Source of the DNA: Pyricularia pennisetigena
Lineage: Eukaryota; Ascomycota; Sordariomycetes; Magnaporthales; Pyriculariaceae
Length of the DNA: 64,000 bases
Direction of reading: 5' to 3'
Assembly: GCF_004337985.1 (NCBI RefSeq)
Contig: NW_021940920.1
Span: 1,782,549-1,846,548 of the forward strand
The notes beneath the pieces are model-generated. The model saw only the letters and a list, made by a program, of their open reading frames with translations, searched no databases and was not told the origin of the DNA. The first letter of the stretch is position 1, and each line of letters opens with the position of its first letter. This document shows, one piece after another, positions 20,533 to 31,994 of this stretch. Position numbers and translations under genes: made by a program.

Positions 20533-21660
20533 ATGCCTTCAGAACTACACGGCATCAAGGCCGCCGACGTCCACGCCAAGATCCGGCTCTTGATCGATGG
20601 CATGGTCAACATCAAGGACACGACGGGCGAGTTCCTGCTCAGACTCGAAGACGGGCGAGTGATCGACACCAAGGGCTGGAACGACTGGGAGTGGACGCAC
20701 GGCATCGGCCTGTACGGCATCTGGCAATACTACCAGCTCACCGGGGACGAGTCGTGTCTCAAGATCATCGAGGATTGGTTCCGCGACCGGTTCGCGGCGG
20801 GCGGCACGACGAAGAACATCAACACCATGTCGGTGTTCCTGACGCTGGCCTTTGTCTACGAAAAGACGGGCAACGCGACCTACGTGCCCTGGCTGGAGGC
20901 GTGGGCAGAGTGGGCGTACCACGACCTGGGCCGCACGCGCTTCGGCGGCATGCAGCACACGACGTACAACAACATGAACGACGAGCAGCTGTGGGACGAC
21001 ACGCTGATGATGACGGTTGTGCCGCTGGCCAAGATCGGCCTGGTGCTCGACAGGCCGCACTACGTGGCCGAGGCCAAGCGGCAGTTCCTCGTCCACCTCA
21101 AGTACCTGTTCGACACGCGGACGGGCCTTTTCTTCCACGGCTGGACGTTCGAGGACGGCGGGCACAACTTTGCGCGCGCGCTCTGGGCCAGGGGCAACAG
21201 CTGGCTGACCATTGTGATCCCCGAGTTCATCGAGCTGCTGGACCTGGAGCGCTCCGACCCGCCGCTCTACCACCACCTGCGCGACTCCCTCCTGGCCCAG
21301 TGCGAGGCCCTCGTGCCGCTGCAGCACCCCGAGACCGGCCTGTGGAGGACCCTGCTCGACGTGCCCGAGGCCGAGGGTTCCTATCCTGAGTCGAGCGCGA
21401 CCGCGGGCTTTGCGTTTGGGATGCTCAAGGCGCAGCGCAAAAAGTACATTGCCGGCACGGCCTTCGAGGCACCTGCCGTGCTGGCCTTGAAGGGCGTGCT
21501 GGCCAACATTGACGAGAGGGGCGAGCTGATGAACACGTCGTTTGGTACGGCCATGGGCCATGATCTGCAGCACTACAAGGACATACCGATTACGAGCATG
21601 CCGTACGGCCAGGCGATGGCCATCATGGCGTTGGTCGAGTTTCTGCGGGTGTTTATATAG
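20533..21660 (+). CDS. Unsaturated rhamnogalacturonyl hydrolase-like protein (GH105 family)
   Basis: Intronless, 375 aa, almost the length of bacterial YteR (about 373). The sequence has the alpha/alpha-barrel pattern of GH88/GH105: WTHGIGLYGIWQYY near 54-67, the Asp pair in LWDDTLMM (D155/D156), where the catalytic acid is expected, the WARGNSW motif at 218-224, and repeated aromatic-rich helices. These enzymes remove the unsaturated uronic acid left by pectin lyases on rhamnogalacturonan oligosaccharides. There is no signal peptide, so the enzyme is predicted intracellular and would need imported oligosaccharides. No pectin lyase lies in the window. I am confident of the family, less of the exact substrate. 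Confidence 0.9.
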   Translation: MPSELHGIKAADVHAKIRLLIDGMVNIKDTTGEFLLRLEDGRVIDTKGWNDWEWTHGIGLYGIWQYYQLTGDESCLKIIEDWFRDRFAAGGTTKNINTMSVFLTLAFVYEKTGNATYVPWLEAWAEWAYHDLGRTRFGGMQHTTYNNMNDEQLWDDTLMMTVVPLAKIGLVLDRPHYVAEAKRQFLVHLKYLFDTRTGLFFHGWTFEDGGHNFARALWARGNSWLTIVIPEFIELLDLERSDPPLYHHLRDSLLAQCEALVPLQHPETGLWRTLLDVPEAEGSYPESSATAGFAFGMLKAQRKKYIAGTAFEAPAVLALKGVLANIDERGELMNTSFGTAMGHDLQHYKDIPITSMPYGQAMAIMALVEFLRVFI

Positions 21661-21813
21661 AACTAGTACATGCTATCAACAGAATTATGAACACATTCAC
21701 AGTCCCTCATGTGTTTTTGATGTCGTTGTCAAGTACCCACATCCAGGGGAAACAAAGAAAAGTTAATAAAAAAAAGAAAAAAAGCAAAAGCGGCCGCAAA
21801 TTCAACAATCAAC

Positions 21814-22197
21814 ATGTCTTCCAACGACCCGAGGAGAAACGACAGTAAGAATGAAGAAGCTTTGAGCCTCCCAAACACTGACCACTACGAGGTGGGCGGC
21901 TTGAAAATCGCCATCAGTGATCGAGAGGTCAGGGTTTCCGGAGACCCTAAGCGGGCCATGGGGTCCCGAATCAGTCTTCAACCTCATCTTTTGCAACAAG
22001 CTAACATTATATATAACCAATACAGACACCGCTCTACCTACCATTCAACCAGCCTGACACCATCTTTGTTGACAACAGCCTGACTGGACACCATCGCTGG
22101 AAGGACAGATGGGGAGGTTGGCGTACGGATATCGCGTTTCTATGCAGGATCACTAGGTCTACTTCAGATTCAAATAAGCTAGGAAAGTCACATCTAT
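21814..22197 (+). CDS. Small two-exon hypothetical protein
   Basis: An ATG at 21814 opens a hydrophilic frame; a good 3' splice site (GCTAAC .. CAATACAG) lies at about 22024, and the following exon, starting with codons for TPLYLPFNQPDTIFVDN, stays open to a TGA at 22195. The donor is uncertain: GTCAGG in phase 0 after codon 38 works, as does GTGGGC a little earlier, and neither is a strong site. I do not recognise the product. It ends 95 bases from the converging GIT1-like gene. If the intron is retained, a shorter 89-aa product ending at 22083 results. Confidence 0.4.
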
Positions 22198-22291
22198 GAC
22201 AGCTACAATGGGAAAAGGCCACTGCGCAGAGTGTACCCATCTACTTGAGTGCCTTGACCAAATCGACACCACGCCTTGGTCTTTGGTCACC

Positions 22292-24042
22292 TCAAGACTT
22301 GGCTCCTTCCGCCGTCTTAGCCTGCAGACCCATATTACTAGTATCATAGCCGTTCCGCTCAAGATAGTTTCTGAAACGGACATCTTCGTCCTCGAGATTC
22401 TTTGGTGCCTGGAGGAAAAGAAGAAAAAAATGAAATCAGCAATGAGCTCTCACAAAGCAATCACAGGACGGGCGGGCGTCTAGGAAAGCAACAAAAGACC
22501 TACATCTGGAATCAGAAACCACACACAAAGGGTCCCAACCACCGAGATGCCACTACCAATCAGGAAAATGGCCTGCTGACCCTTGATCTTGTCGTCAAAC
22601 GACGCCAGCGCCTGGCTCAGAACGGTGGTGCCGATGGCAGCTCCTGCTTTGCCGACCGCGGCGGCGAATCCGAGAAAGTGCCCCCGAAGCGGGGTCGGGA
22701 ACGACTCGGACGAGACCAGAAAGTTGCAGTCGCCCGGACCAACCGACAAGAAGGTCTGGAAGAGCGCGTAGAGGACGACAAACAGCGCAAAGACGTCCTG
22801 GAGCTGGACCATGGAGCCGCCGATCACGAAGCCAAGGACGCAGACCATCGCCCACCCCAGAGCGTAGGTCTGTCGACGGCCTATGCGGTCCATGAGCAGG
22901 GCGCCGATGAAGGACCCGGGCAGGGCAAAGAAGTTGATCAGGGCGCTCCAGCCGATGCTCTCCATCATGGACTGGTTGCTCGAGAAGCCGGCGACGAGCG
23001 TCGGAGCCAGCAGGTTGAAGGGATAGACGACAAAGTCGTACAGGAACCAGGCGGAACAGCAACCGAGAAGAGCACGCCAGTAGAACTTGACGGCGAGCCA
23101 GTAGGGGACCTTGTGCTGGATGGCGTGTTTCTGGTATTGTTCCGAGTCTGCAAGTCGCATGCGAAAGAAGAAGATGGTCAGGGGAAGCTGCGCGTGTGTC
23201 AGCATACCGGGCTCCAGCATCCTGTGTAGGGCTTTTGGGAAAGGGTCAAAGATGGCACGGCCCACGTACAAAGATTCCAATGCCGAAGCAGATGCGCCAG
23301 ATGCCGTCACTAGCCTGCCCACCGTAGGCTGCAATGACGATAAGAGACACGATGCTCGAGCCGACAAACCCAGAAATGATGGCAGCGTTTGTGGACACGG
23401 CGACGAGCATGCCCCGTCGCTTGCGCATCTCTGGTGTGCTGTCTGCACATTCTAGCGCCTGGCTGGTGCAGACGGTATACTCTCCACCTACGCCGAGAGT
23501 CAGCCACGTCCCCCCCATGGCCATGAGCCGTGAAACATATCGTATCGCAGCAGTAAAGGAAACGGAGAGAACCTACCTGCACCCACACCTGCTACACCTC
23601 GACCAACAACCATCATCCAAAACATTCCCTCGACGGTGTTGCCGTGCGACGCCGTCGCCAGAAGTATACCGAGAACCAGAAACAGAGTCGTAAGAACGAT
23701 GCCGACGCGCCGGCCGAATCTGTCAATACAGAGACCAAACAGCAACATGCCAAAGACATCGCCGACCAGGATAGAGTTGGACAGGCGTGTCTTGACTTCG
23801 GAGCTCATCTCCTTCGGATACAGCTTGGCTAACACTGTGTTCATGTAGCCGATGACCTGTATGTTGTAGCCGTCAGAGAAGAGAGCGACCCCCTGGATCA
23901 AGACGTCAAACTTTCCAGCCGGTCGCTGGACGGCGCCAGAAGGGGCCGCTGCATCTTCTGAGCAGGACGACTTTGTGGTCTTGGAACTGTTTGCAACAGC
24001 CACCACCGCTTTGGGTGTTTCTTTCTCTTGAGCTGCTTTCAT
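22292..24042 (-). CDS. GIT1-like glycerophosphodiester/phosphate MFS transporter
   Basis: Four exons on the minus strand: 23577..24042, 23270..23487, 22504..23187 and 22292..22408, giving 494 aa. Donors are GTAGGT, GTACGT and GTAGGT; all junctions keep frame and join known motifs, for example GVGAGGEY across the first junction. The protein is a 12-helix major facilitator of the phosphate:H+ symporter branch: LFSDGYNIQVIGYMNTV in helix 1, DRFGRRVG between helices 2 and 3, MDRIGRRQTY in the second half, and a hydrophilic tail (about 38 aa) supplied by exon 4. This pattern matches fungal GIT1-type importers of glycerophosphoinositol and glycerophosphocholine at the plasma membrane. It is divergent from the PhoD-like phosphatase gene, with a shared promoter containing two CACGTG boxes. 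Substrate assignment is by family only. Confidence 0.88.
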
Positions 24043-24664
24043 TATGCGAGCAAGAAATGTGTTGAAACTTGAAAAAAATCAAAGATTATGGTGTCCGCTC
24101 CATGATGCAGACCAAATTCTGCAAGTCTATCGAATGGACAAGTCAACTTCTTATATCGCTGGTTTTTAATCTTGACGTGGACATGGCGATAGATGCTATC
24201 GTTGTGGGCCGATGCAAGCACAGATTTGAATATATTCCGACACGATATAGATTCGGCTAGTCCTCTCTTGCCAGTAAAGCACAATCTCTCCATCTGGACG
24301 ACAAAAGCATTCAAATCCCCACCGGTGCGGGTCTGCCCATTACGAAAAAAAGACGTTCCAAACCAGTGGAATGGAGCACGTGTATCTGGTTTTTTCCGGA
24401 AAGACAGCAAATACAGATTATCGGCTCCATCGTTGATGGCTATTTTCTTCATTCATCTATCGGACTGCATCCCCGATAATCAAGTCCAAACTTCCCGCGC
24501 CCAGCCATGCGACCACGTGTGCAGCAACCAAATGCGCCGAATAATATCATGGCCCGGGTGTCGGCAATGGAAGCCGTCGGGCGGATGAAGATGCAACCAA
24601 CAGTTACCAGCTAACTACCCAAGTATTCTGCACATTTCTGGACGACGAAAACAACAAGAGGTTG

Positions 24665-24699
<35 letters not shown>

Positions 24700-24738
24700 C
24701 AGCCTCACTCCCCCAGCCGTCGCATCCTCTTTTCCGAC
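24043..24738. promoter_or_regulatory. Shared divergent promoter, GIT1-like and PhoD-like genes
   Basis: The 696 bases separate two start codons pointing away from each other. Two exact CACGTG palindromes, at 24377-24382 and 24514-24519, are the core recognised by Pho4/NUC-1-type bHLH regulators of phosphate starvation in yeast and Neurospora. A T-run of 34 (24666-24699) lies just before the PhoD-like start. CACGTG is expected by chance about once per 4 kb, so a pair here is suggestive, not proof. Confidence 0.5.
24666..24699. repeat. Poly-T run of 34
   Basis: Homopolymer about 40 bases upstream of the PhoD-like start codon; it may act as a poly(dA:dT) promoter element or vary in length. Confidence 0.9.
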
Positions 24739-26473
24739 ATGGTCCTGCACCAGATACTGGATGCCCTGATTGCGGCAACCACGCTTTCGCTACGGTACTC
24801 ATCAATCCTCTTTGTGCGATTCGTAAGTCCTTCTCGCCTTGGCTCGGCACGGATATGACGGCTGACCATTCGCCAGTATCCGATTGCCCGGTACTTGCCC
24901 AGGATCTATTCCACGTTTGCTGCATATGCTCTGTTGGCTCTTGTGCAGCTGCATCTCACCCGCAGACGTGCACGCAGCACACGACGGCATCCTGTCTTGG
25001 TTGTCCTCCTAGGCTGGGTCGACGTGAAAAGACCCTTGCTCTCTGCTTTGAACGCCCTAGCCAATATCCTCTGCGTCTTCGGCGCACTAGACTTCGTCTA
25101 CAGGGCTCATTACTTCCACCAGAGTCATGATTTGTCCTTCTCCCGCATGGGATACACCACCTCCACATCCGCCAGCATCGTCATCCGGGCCCCCAATTCA
25201 CCTGCGGTAGAGATAAGCGCAAGGCCGGGTTTCGCGGCGCCGGGCGACTCGACATCCGTCGTCATCGATGGCCTCTCGGAAGAGACCGACTGGGTGGGAA
25301 CAGCAACGTTGGACAACCTACTGCCCGATACACCATACGTATACACCACCAACGCCAGCCACGCCGGCTTCTTCAAGACGCCCAAGCAGCACCCGAAAAG
25401 GTGGACCATGGTCCAGACGAGCTGCATCAAGCCCTTCTACCCCTACCATCCGGCAGACCACGCCCTCAGCATCAAGGGGCTCGAACACCTGGGCCGATAC
25501 CTGAGCAGCCGGAGCGTCGAGTTCATGCTGTTCCTGGGCGACTTCATCTACATCGACCTCCCCTACCCGCTCGGCTGGACGCAGCAGCACTACACCGACC
25601 TGTACCGCCAGGCGTACGCGTCGCCGAGCTGGACGCCGGCGCTGCGGGCGCTGCCGTGGCTGCACGTCTACGACGACCACGAGTTCGCCAACGACTGGTC
25701 CGCCAACGAGACGGGGCTGTACCGCGCCGCCGTGGCGCCGTACTGGCACTACCAGGGCCGCGCGAACCCGCCGTCGTCGGCGTCGTACTATACGTTCGCG
25801 CACGGCGACGTCGCCTTTTTCGTGCTCGACACGCGCCGGTACCGCTCGCCGTCGGACCAGCCGGATGGGCCCGGCAAGACCATGCTGGGGCCTGCCCAGC
25901 TGGCCCACCTGCGCGAGTGGCTGCGGGAGGAATCCAGGTGGAAGGTGGTGGTGAGCAGTGTGCCCTGGACTCGGACCTGGGTCAGTCCGGACGAGGGGGA
26001 TCGGTGGGCCGGCTACCTGCATGAGCGGGAGGTGATCTACGAGTGGATGAGGGAGACGGACGGGGTGCTTCTGCTCAGCGGCGTAAGTTTTCTTCACCTT
26101 CAGTCCCAGGACGACAACGAAAACACTCCGGACGGTGTGTGCACGGAGCTAAAACAGCAGACAACAGGATCGACATGAACACACGACCACCATCTTCTCT
26201 GCTCCCTCTGGCGACGGGAAAACTCTCATCGAGTTCTCCACTTCGGCCCTGAACCAGTTCCACGAGCCGTTTGATCGCTTTCACGTCGCCGCCAATGGCC
26301 ACGACCATGCCGTGTACAACCACTACAGAGGCAACTCCAAGTTTGCCTCGATATCATTCGACACGACGGATCCGATGCGCTGGAGGGTGAATTTCGACCT
26401 CGTCGTGGATGGGGAAAAGGTCTGGGAGTACGAGTGGGAGTTCCAGAAGGCAACCAACTTGCGCGAGGATTAG
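24739..26473 (+). CDS. Membrane-anchored PhoD-like alkaline phosphatase/phosphodiesterase
   Basis: Three exons, 24739..24822, 24877..26082 and 26168..26473 (donors GTAAGT and GTAAGT), encode 531 aa. The first 90 residues hold hydrophobic segments (around 10-50 and 65-85), so the enzyme is membrane-anchored. A fibronectin-like PhoD_N part (about 95-170) follows, then the metallophosphatase core: QTSCIKPFYPY, FLGDFIYID, VYDDHEFANDW and, across the last junction, LLLSGDRHEHT, all PhoD metal-site motifs. The family cleaves phosphodiesters or phosphomonoesters, some members acting on GPI or phospholipid head groups. The start at 24739 is preferred because exon 1 adds the first membrane segment. 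Divergent pairing with the GIT1-like importer suggests extracellular organic-phosphate use. Confidence 0.9.
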
Positions 26474-26628
26474 TGCTGGAATACCCAACACGGCGCTTCA
26501 AGCGTTATTTCCGGGGTCCGGTTGATCGCCAGACAAGGGCTTGCGCCGGCACGATTACCTGGACGTACGTAGCCTTGGATAGTGCTGGATCTTGTTTGAA
26601 CAAACGAAACACCACAAGACTATGAAAC

Positions 26629-28637
26629 TTACAGCCCAGCCTCTGTATCCTCGGCTTCGTCGCCTTCTTCTTCACCGACCCAGTCGGCACTTTCCAAGCC
26701 CTCACCCCTTATAGCCAATGTTCCGAACCACCCCAGTAGCGCGATACCTCCAAATACACCCCACGCTACCAGCTCGCCGCGCGGCCGCACTTGGCTCGAG
26801 AGGGTGAAGAGCCCGCCAGACACAAAAGGACCGATGCTTCGTCCGGCAGCCGACAAAGTTTGCGCGATACCGTTGAGCGTGCCCAGGGTTTCATGAGATG
26901 GCGCAGAGTTGTTGATCTGTAACGGTATTTTGTAAGCTTTGAGTTTCGATAGATATCAAGGCAGGAAATACGTACCAACAACATCACGCTGCTCAGCCCG
27001 CCGACGGCGCAAATGTTTTTCACGACAAGTACCACGGCCATCTCGGCGTACAGCCAGTTGCTTGCCGACCCGAATCCAAATGGCGGCTGGTTCTCGTCAC
27101 CACCTGTGAAGCCAGTCCATGGCATCAGCGCCATGCTGATGGCCATACCCATCAGGGCATACCGGTAGCTACCGAGGTTTCCCATGCGTGCCTTGATAGG
27201 CTGGAAGACGGAAATTTGAAAGGCGATGGTCATGAAGCCTGCGAAGCTGAGCAGCAACCCTATCGTCTCAGGGTTCATGTCCCTACCAGCTGGGCCCGGA
27301 GACGACGCAAAGATGGGGTACAGGCTATTGAACGAGATGTTGGATAGTTGAAACACCAGGTATGTTGCGAGCACCAACACTGTTCGGTGGTTGAGCAGCT
27401 GGCGGAAAACAGACATTTGCGAGTCCGTGTTATGGAGGTTCTTGGAATCGCCCGAGCTTTGGCCCGATGATCCTACAAGAGTCTGCTCCCCACTGCTACC
27501 TTGGCTCGTGTAACTTGACAAGAGAGGGTCTTCAACTCCAGAGTCTTCGCCACTATCGTCGTCGCCTGCCACTTGACCATGGCTCCTTGTCGGCCACCTT
27601 GAGCTCCAGCTACCGTTGCGCACTCTCGCGGGCCGGTCGCGCCAGATTCGCTCCTTGAGCCAACGCACCCACCCCAGGCCGGGGAACTCGGCGTTGGGGT
27701 CATATTCCTCCAGCGTCTCCTCATACCAAATGGACAATACCACCACCGCAAAGATCAACAGAGCGGCAGAGACCACATTGGGATATAGAAAAGGGTAGCT
27801 CGAGTCCGAAACATCATCCGGGATCAGGAGCCCACCGAGCGCCGGCCCCGTAATGCTCCCAATGCTGTACATGACCGGCAGCCAAGTAAACGCACTGCTC
27901 TGGTTACTCCGATCTGTCAGCTCGCCCAAGCAGGTTGGCACGACGGCTGCGTTACCATTTAGCAGACCCATCGCCACCTGCACCAACACCAAGTGCCAGT
28001 ATTTGGTGCACAGCCCAAAAACACTGAAGCACCCGGCTAACAAGGTCGTACCCAACAGTAGGACTGGCTTCCTGCCGATGCGGTCCGACATTGCCCCCCA
28101 GATCAGGTTCGTCGCCAACTGAGCAAGGGCAAAGGCGGACGCTACAAGACCCACGTACAGCCCGGTCTGCGACTCTGGTATCTCGGAAAAGTTGCGCACC
28201 ATGGTGGGCAGGTATGGAGAAATGGAGTTGAGGGCAGTCTGTTCCGCAAGGCTCAGCAGAGCTAGCAAGGCCAGCTGCTTGAGGGGTAACGGCGTGGCAG
28301 TGTGGTCCTCTTCATCGTCGGAACTCGAGCTTGCCGTGTCTTCAGATACTACCAAATCATCAAACGTGCGCTCGGCGTCACGAGGGGTCTTGGGAGGAGC
28401 TGTCGGGAAGGTTTGGTAACCTTGGGAGCTGGACTGTAGGCGACGATGGGAGCGGGGGGATCTCAGCGGCGCTTCCGAGTACGAGTTCAGGGACGGGAAG
28501 GGCGCGCCGGCGTGGAAGGAGCCCGAGTTCATGCGGGGTGGCGGACGCCGATTGGAGGGCGAGGCGAGATTTGAGGCGGTCGTCGTGGTTGTAGACGCGG
28601 CTGCCGCGCTACTGGACCTAGGTTTGGGATGAACCAT
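26629..28637 (-). CDS. Major facilitator superfamily transporter (DHA1-like, YCR023C/ZIF type)
   Basis: Two exons, 26976..28637 and 26629..26916 (intron GTACGT..CAG of 59 nt), give 649 aa. An N-terminal tail of about 115 residues is Ser/Pro-rich and disordered. Twelve predicted helices follow, with the MFS loop motif GAMSDRIGRKPVLLLG and a long polar central loop (about residues 320-400, rich in S, D and G). The C-terminus is acidic. The pattern is that of the antiporter branch that includes yeast YCR023C and plant zinc-induced facilitator proteins; location would be plasma or vacuolar membrane. Exon 2 supplies the last two helices; without splicing the frame would run into unrelated sequence. 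Confidence 0.9.
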
Positions 28638-29865
28638 GGCGACGTCGCCTGTCGCCGGCCGTCGTCGGAAGGCAGGCCGCGGGATGAAATATAATGACTA
28701 AGTGACGGCGCTTTCGGACGTTGATAGGATGATGGCGGTTGCTAGTATCAAGAAATACTTGGAGGTTCGCTGAAAGGTCGAATGCAGCAATGATTAGCAA
28801 GGCTGAAAGGGAGCAATTTTTACATTTGTTTTAGAGGCTGTTGCAAGTCTCAGCTGTGCCTGAATTTGAAGACTCGACTCAAAGCTACTGTGCGGCAAGT
28901 GGGGCAACGATGGTGTGGCGCGAGTCACGACGTCACGAAATTCAAGTCAACCACGGCAAAAATCCCATCCTTGCTCGGTTTCTCAATGCCCTGACCCGTT
29001 TTTGCTGCACGTTCGTCTCTCAACCGGCAATCGCAAAACGCATTGTCGGCTGAGTATTTAGTCCCAGCGACCAGCACATTAAGTCAAGTCAATTGGCTGG
29101 CTCATCTTTTCTTCTTTTCAATATTTGCGGCAGCGTGGTTAAGGGTCTTTTGGCCCTGGAGCACAGACAGACTCGGCTTGACACTACCGACGGAAACCGG
29201 TCCAGGCTTGGTCGCGTGCCTGTTGCATCCAGCCACTCTGCTCCGTTAAGTGCGTGCCGCCTAAACCAATCTGCGAGGCCCAATAGTTACTATGCGACCA
29301 GCATGTTCCATTGTGGCTTCAACGCACATACCCGAGGCTGTGCGATCCGTAACCGATTGCACGACGCCATCTTGGGGCCCCGCATTGTCACGGGGGTAGG
29401 CTGGACAGACTCTTGGCATTGAAGCCATCGAATAAGCAAGCTCTGGCCGAGGTCTTTGTGCCATCTTCGGCTACCTCTCCGATACCATCTCCGATCCGGA
29501 GTCAATAAATTTTCTTGGCCACAATGTCACGCATCATTGCAGATACCACGCACCATGTCCAGCGCGTCGGCAGCAGGACTTCGGGCTTCGCTTCGATAGG
29601 AGCCGGGGTTGCCATCAAGTGACCTCAATCCCCAAGGTTACCATAGAGGCTCTTACCCCACGAAGCTTTCCCCAGGCGGGGAGGTGCTTAATGTTATTAG
29701 ACTTGGCAAATTTCCCATCAGCAGGCCGTGACTCCACAGACAACATGGGGTAGATGTTACGTCGTCGGGTTTGTAGGATCTTAAATACTGCCACCGTCGG
29801 CACTATGCTGGTCGGAATGGGGGACCAAGAGCTGGCAGCTTGTCCCCGGCCCTCCGACCAGCAGC
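28638..29865. other. Intergenic region between divergent genes
   Basis: About 1.2 kb between the MFS gene (minus) and the secreted 596-aa enzyme (plus). Short frames only; no gene supported. Confidence 0.45.
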
Positions 29866-31656
29866 ATGAACCCTCGACGTCTTCTCGGTGCATTAGGAGC
29901 CTTGTGGCTCGCCGGCAGTGCCTCTGCGGCGGCTCTGAGCCCTCGTGCAGACATCGTCGATACTGCCAGCCTTGACGTGCTCACCAAAGGAGCCGACGCG
30001 CAGGTGCAGTCTGTCATCGACACAAAGGCTTCCGCCCTTCGTGACCAGCCCCGCGCCTTGACCCGTCAGGTCCGCAGACTCGTCACACCTTTTGTCTGGC
30101 CACAGTCAACCTATTATCATGACGAGTCTTTGATCCCACACATAGACGAGATGCTCGCCACGCTCGTCCGGCGCCAGCACGATGACGGCACCTTTACTGT
30201 TGGAAACCGCCACTCACCCCCTGACACTGGCTTTCTGATTGAAGACTTTGGAATCATGGAAAACATCCTCTCGCGAGACCAACACCCTGCTTCGGCGCGC
30301 ATCGCAGAAACCATCCGTCTCATCCTTACAAAAGCCGGTCCCGGCATGGTCAAGGGCGGTATTCACACACCCAACCACCGCTGGAAGATTTGCTCTGCTC
30401 TTGCGCGCATCTACAAGGTGACGGGAGAGGAGAGCTATATCAACCGTATCGACGAGTGGCTCGCAGAGGGCATCGACCAGGACGCTGACGGCATCTATTC
30501 GGAGCGCAGCCCCATCTACTATGGTGCTGTTTCGAACCCGTCGCTCCTTGCCGTTGCTCACATCCTGAACCGAACCGAGCTGCTCTCTTATGTCCGCAAG
30601 AACCTTGAGCTTAACATCCAGCACTCGGAGCCAAACAGCGAGCCCGAGGTTGTCCACTCGCGCCGCCAGGACCAGGGCCAAGCTAAACGCGATCTGCAGG
30701 ACTTTTACGTCCAGTACCGCGAGCTAGCTCTCCTTGACAACAACGGCCGCTTCGCTGCCATGGCAAATCTGATCGAGAAGGTCGGTGGATTGAACCTGGG
30801 CGATTTTCTGGCCGACGCGGCCGAGCGGCCCGAGCTTATGCGGCAGCTACCTGCAGAGGAGCAGCCCTTTGTCGACTTTGAGAAGCTCTACCGTGATGTG
30901 AGCCTTGTCCGCGCCCGCCGTGGGAAGCTCACCACGACAGTATTTGGCGGCACCGATTGGTACAGCAATGGTGAGGAGACCGAGTTCTTCAACCGCATTG
31001 GATCCGGTCTGTCTACCAATCCCACCCTGTTCCGGGCATGGAACGGCGGCCTGGTGCTCGAAGGTGTGCGGCTCGTCTCGGACTTTTTCTCCATGGGCCA
31101 TTTCCGGTCCAACGGCATCTCGTTTGCCAATGGTGTGAGCAAGTTGGGCAACGAGGTCAAGATCCCGTACTACCTCCCGATTGCACCCGAGCTCCGTGAT
31201 CAGAACGGCACGTATAAGATGTCGAGGTCCGTCGATGGACGCTTCTACTCGGCGCTCGACTTTGAGAACCGCCCCACCAGCACGCGGGACCTGAAAACGG
31301 ACATCACCGTATCGCCCACTGATACAGGTTACGACCTTGTATTTGAGGTGACTGGTGAGCCAGACGTTGGCGTGACAATCGAGGTGACATTCCGCCCGGG
31401 TGGGAAGCTCGAGGGCCCCGAGGAGCTGGTGGATGGCAACGGCGTCAAGACCTACCACCTTGTCGAAGGGCAGGGCAAGTACAGTCTCGGCAACGACACC
31501 ATCACCTTTGGCCCTGGCAACGGCGATGGCGTTATTGATACCAGCCCTGGCGAACAATACAGTTGGCCTGGTGGAAACCTCGCCCTGACGGGCCACCGAG
31601 TCTTCATCACTGGCACGTCCCCTATGGAATACACGCTGAAGCTGGGATTTGCATAG
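29866..31656 (+). CDS. Secreted alpha/alpha-toroid polysaccharide-active enzyme candidate
   Basis: Intronless, 596 aa. Residues 1-21 are a signal peptide (MNPRRLLGALGALWLAGSAS). The N-terminal 300 residues are helical with GGIHTPNHRWKICSALA near 165-180 and SPIYYGAVSNPSLLAVA, followed by a beta-rich second half with FGGTDWYSNGEE, WNGGLVLEGVRL and a C-terminal sandwich (residues 480-596). This two-domain order is that of heparinase II/III-like lyases and some glucuronidase-type families; GH154 is one possibility, but I cannot confirm a family without a search. Several N-glycosylation sites are present. The likely role is breakdown of a uronic-acid polysaccharide outside the cell. The GH105-like gene 8 kb away fits a uronate theme but is not linked by an operon-like arrangement. 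Confidence 0.75.
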   Translation: MNPRRLLGALGALWLAGSASAAALSPRADIVDTASLDVLTKGADAQVQSVIDTKASALRDQPRALTRQVRRLVTPFVWPQSTYYHDESLIPHIDEMLATLVRRQHDDGTFTVGNRHSPPDTGFLIEDFGIMENILSRDQHPASARIAETIRLILTKAGPGMVKGGIHTPNHRWKICSALARIYKVTGEESYINRIDEWLAEGIDQDADGIYSERSPIYYGAVSNPSLLAVAHILNRTELLSYVRKNLELNIQHSEPNSEPEVVHSRRQDQGQAKRDLQDFYVQYRELALLDNNGRFAAMANLIEKVGGLNLGDFLADAAERPELMRQLPAEEQPFVDFEKLYRDVSLVRARRGKLTTTVFGGTDWYSNGEETEFFNRIGSGLSTNPTLFRAWNGGLVLEGVRLVSDFFSMGHFRSNGISFANGVSKLGNEVKIPYYLPIAPELRDQNGTYKMSRSVDGRFYSALDFENRPTSTRDLKTDITVSPTDTGYDLVFEVTGEPDVGVTIEVTFRPGGKLEGPEELVDGNGVKTYHLVEGQGKYSLGNDTITFGPGNGDGVIDTSPGEQYSWPGGNLALTGHRVFITGTSPMEYTLKLGFA

Positions 31657-31994
31657 ACAGGCCAAGGGTACTAAGGGTGGACGAAAGTTCAAAATCACTA
31701 GACTTCGTGGGGGCAAATCATAGATTTGGAGCTTGACATGATCAATCAAAGCTTGTTGACCTTTTTTGCAGCCTTTTCCCAATAAGTATACGCAAATCTG
31801 AGAAAGAGAGAAAAAAAAATCGGTTGTAAATTTCCCAAGGTACCCAACAGTGCCTCTCAGCTACCTGTCGACTTCTCGGAGTGGTATCAATTTTCAACTC
31901 TGTCCATCCTATCCCAAACCCTGATTACCGCACCTTTCTTTGTTTTGATTTTTTCTTTTCTTTTTTTTTTTTTTCTTCTTTTTCTTTGTCTTTT
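31657..31994. other. Convergent intergenic spacer
   Basis: 338 bases between converging genes, with a long pyrimidine tract (about 31937-31996) that forms the 3' end region of the minus-strand SRPBCC gene. No gene seen. Confidence 0.5.
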
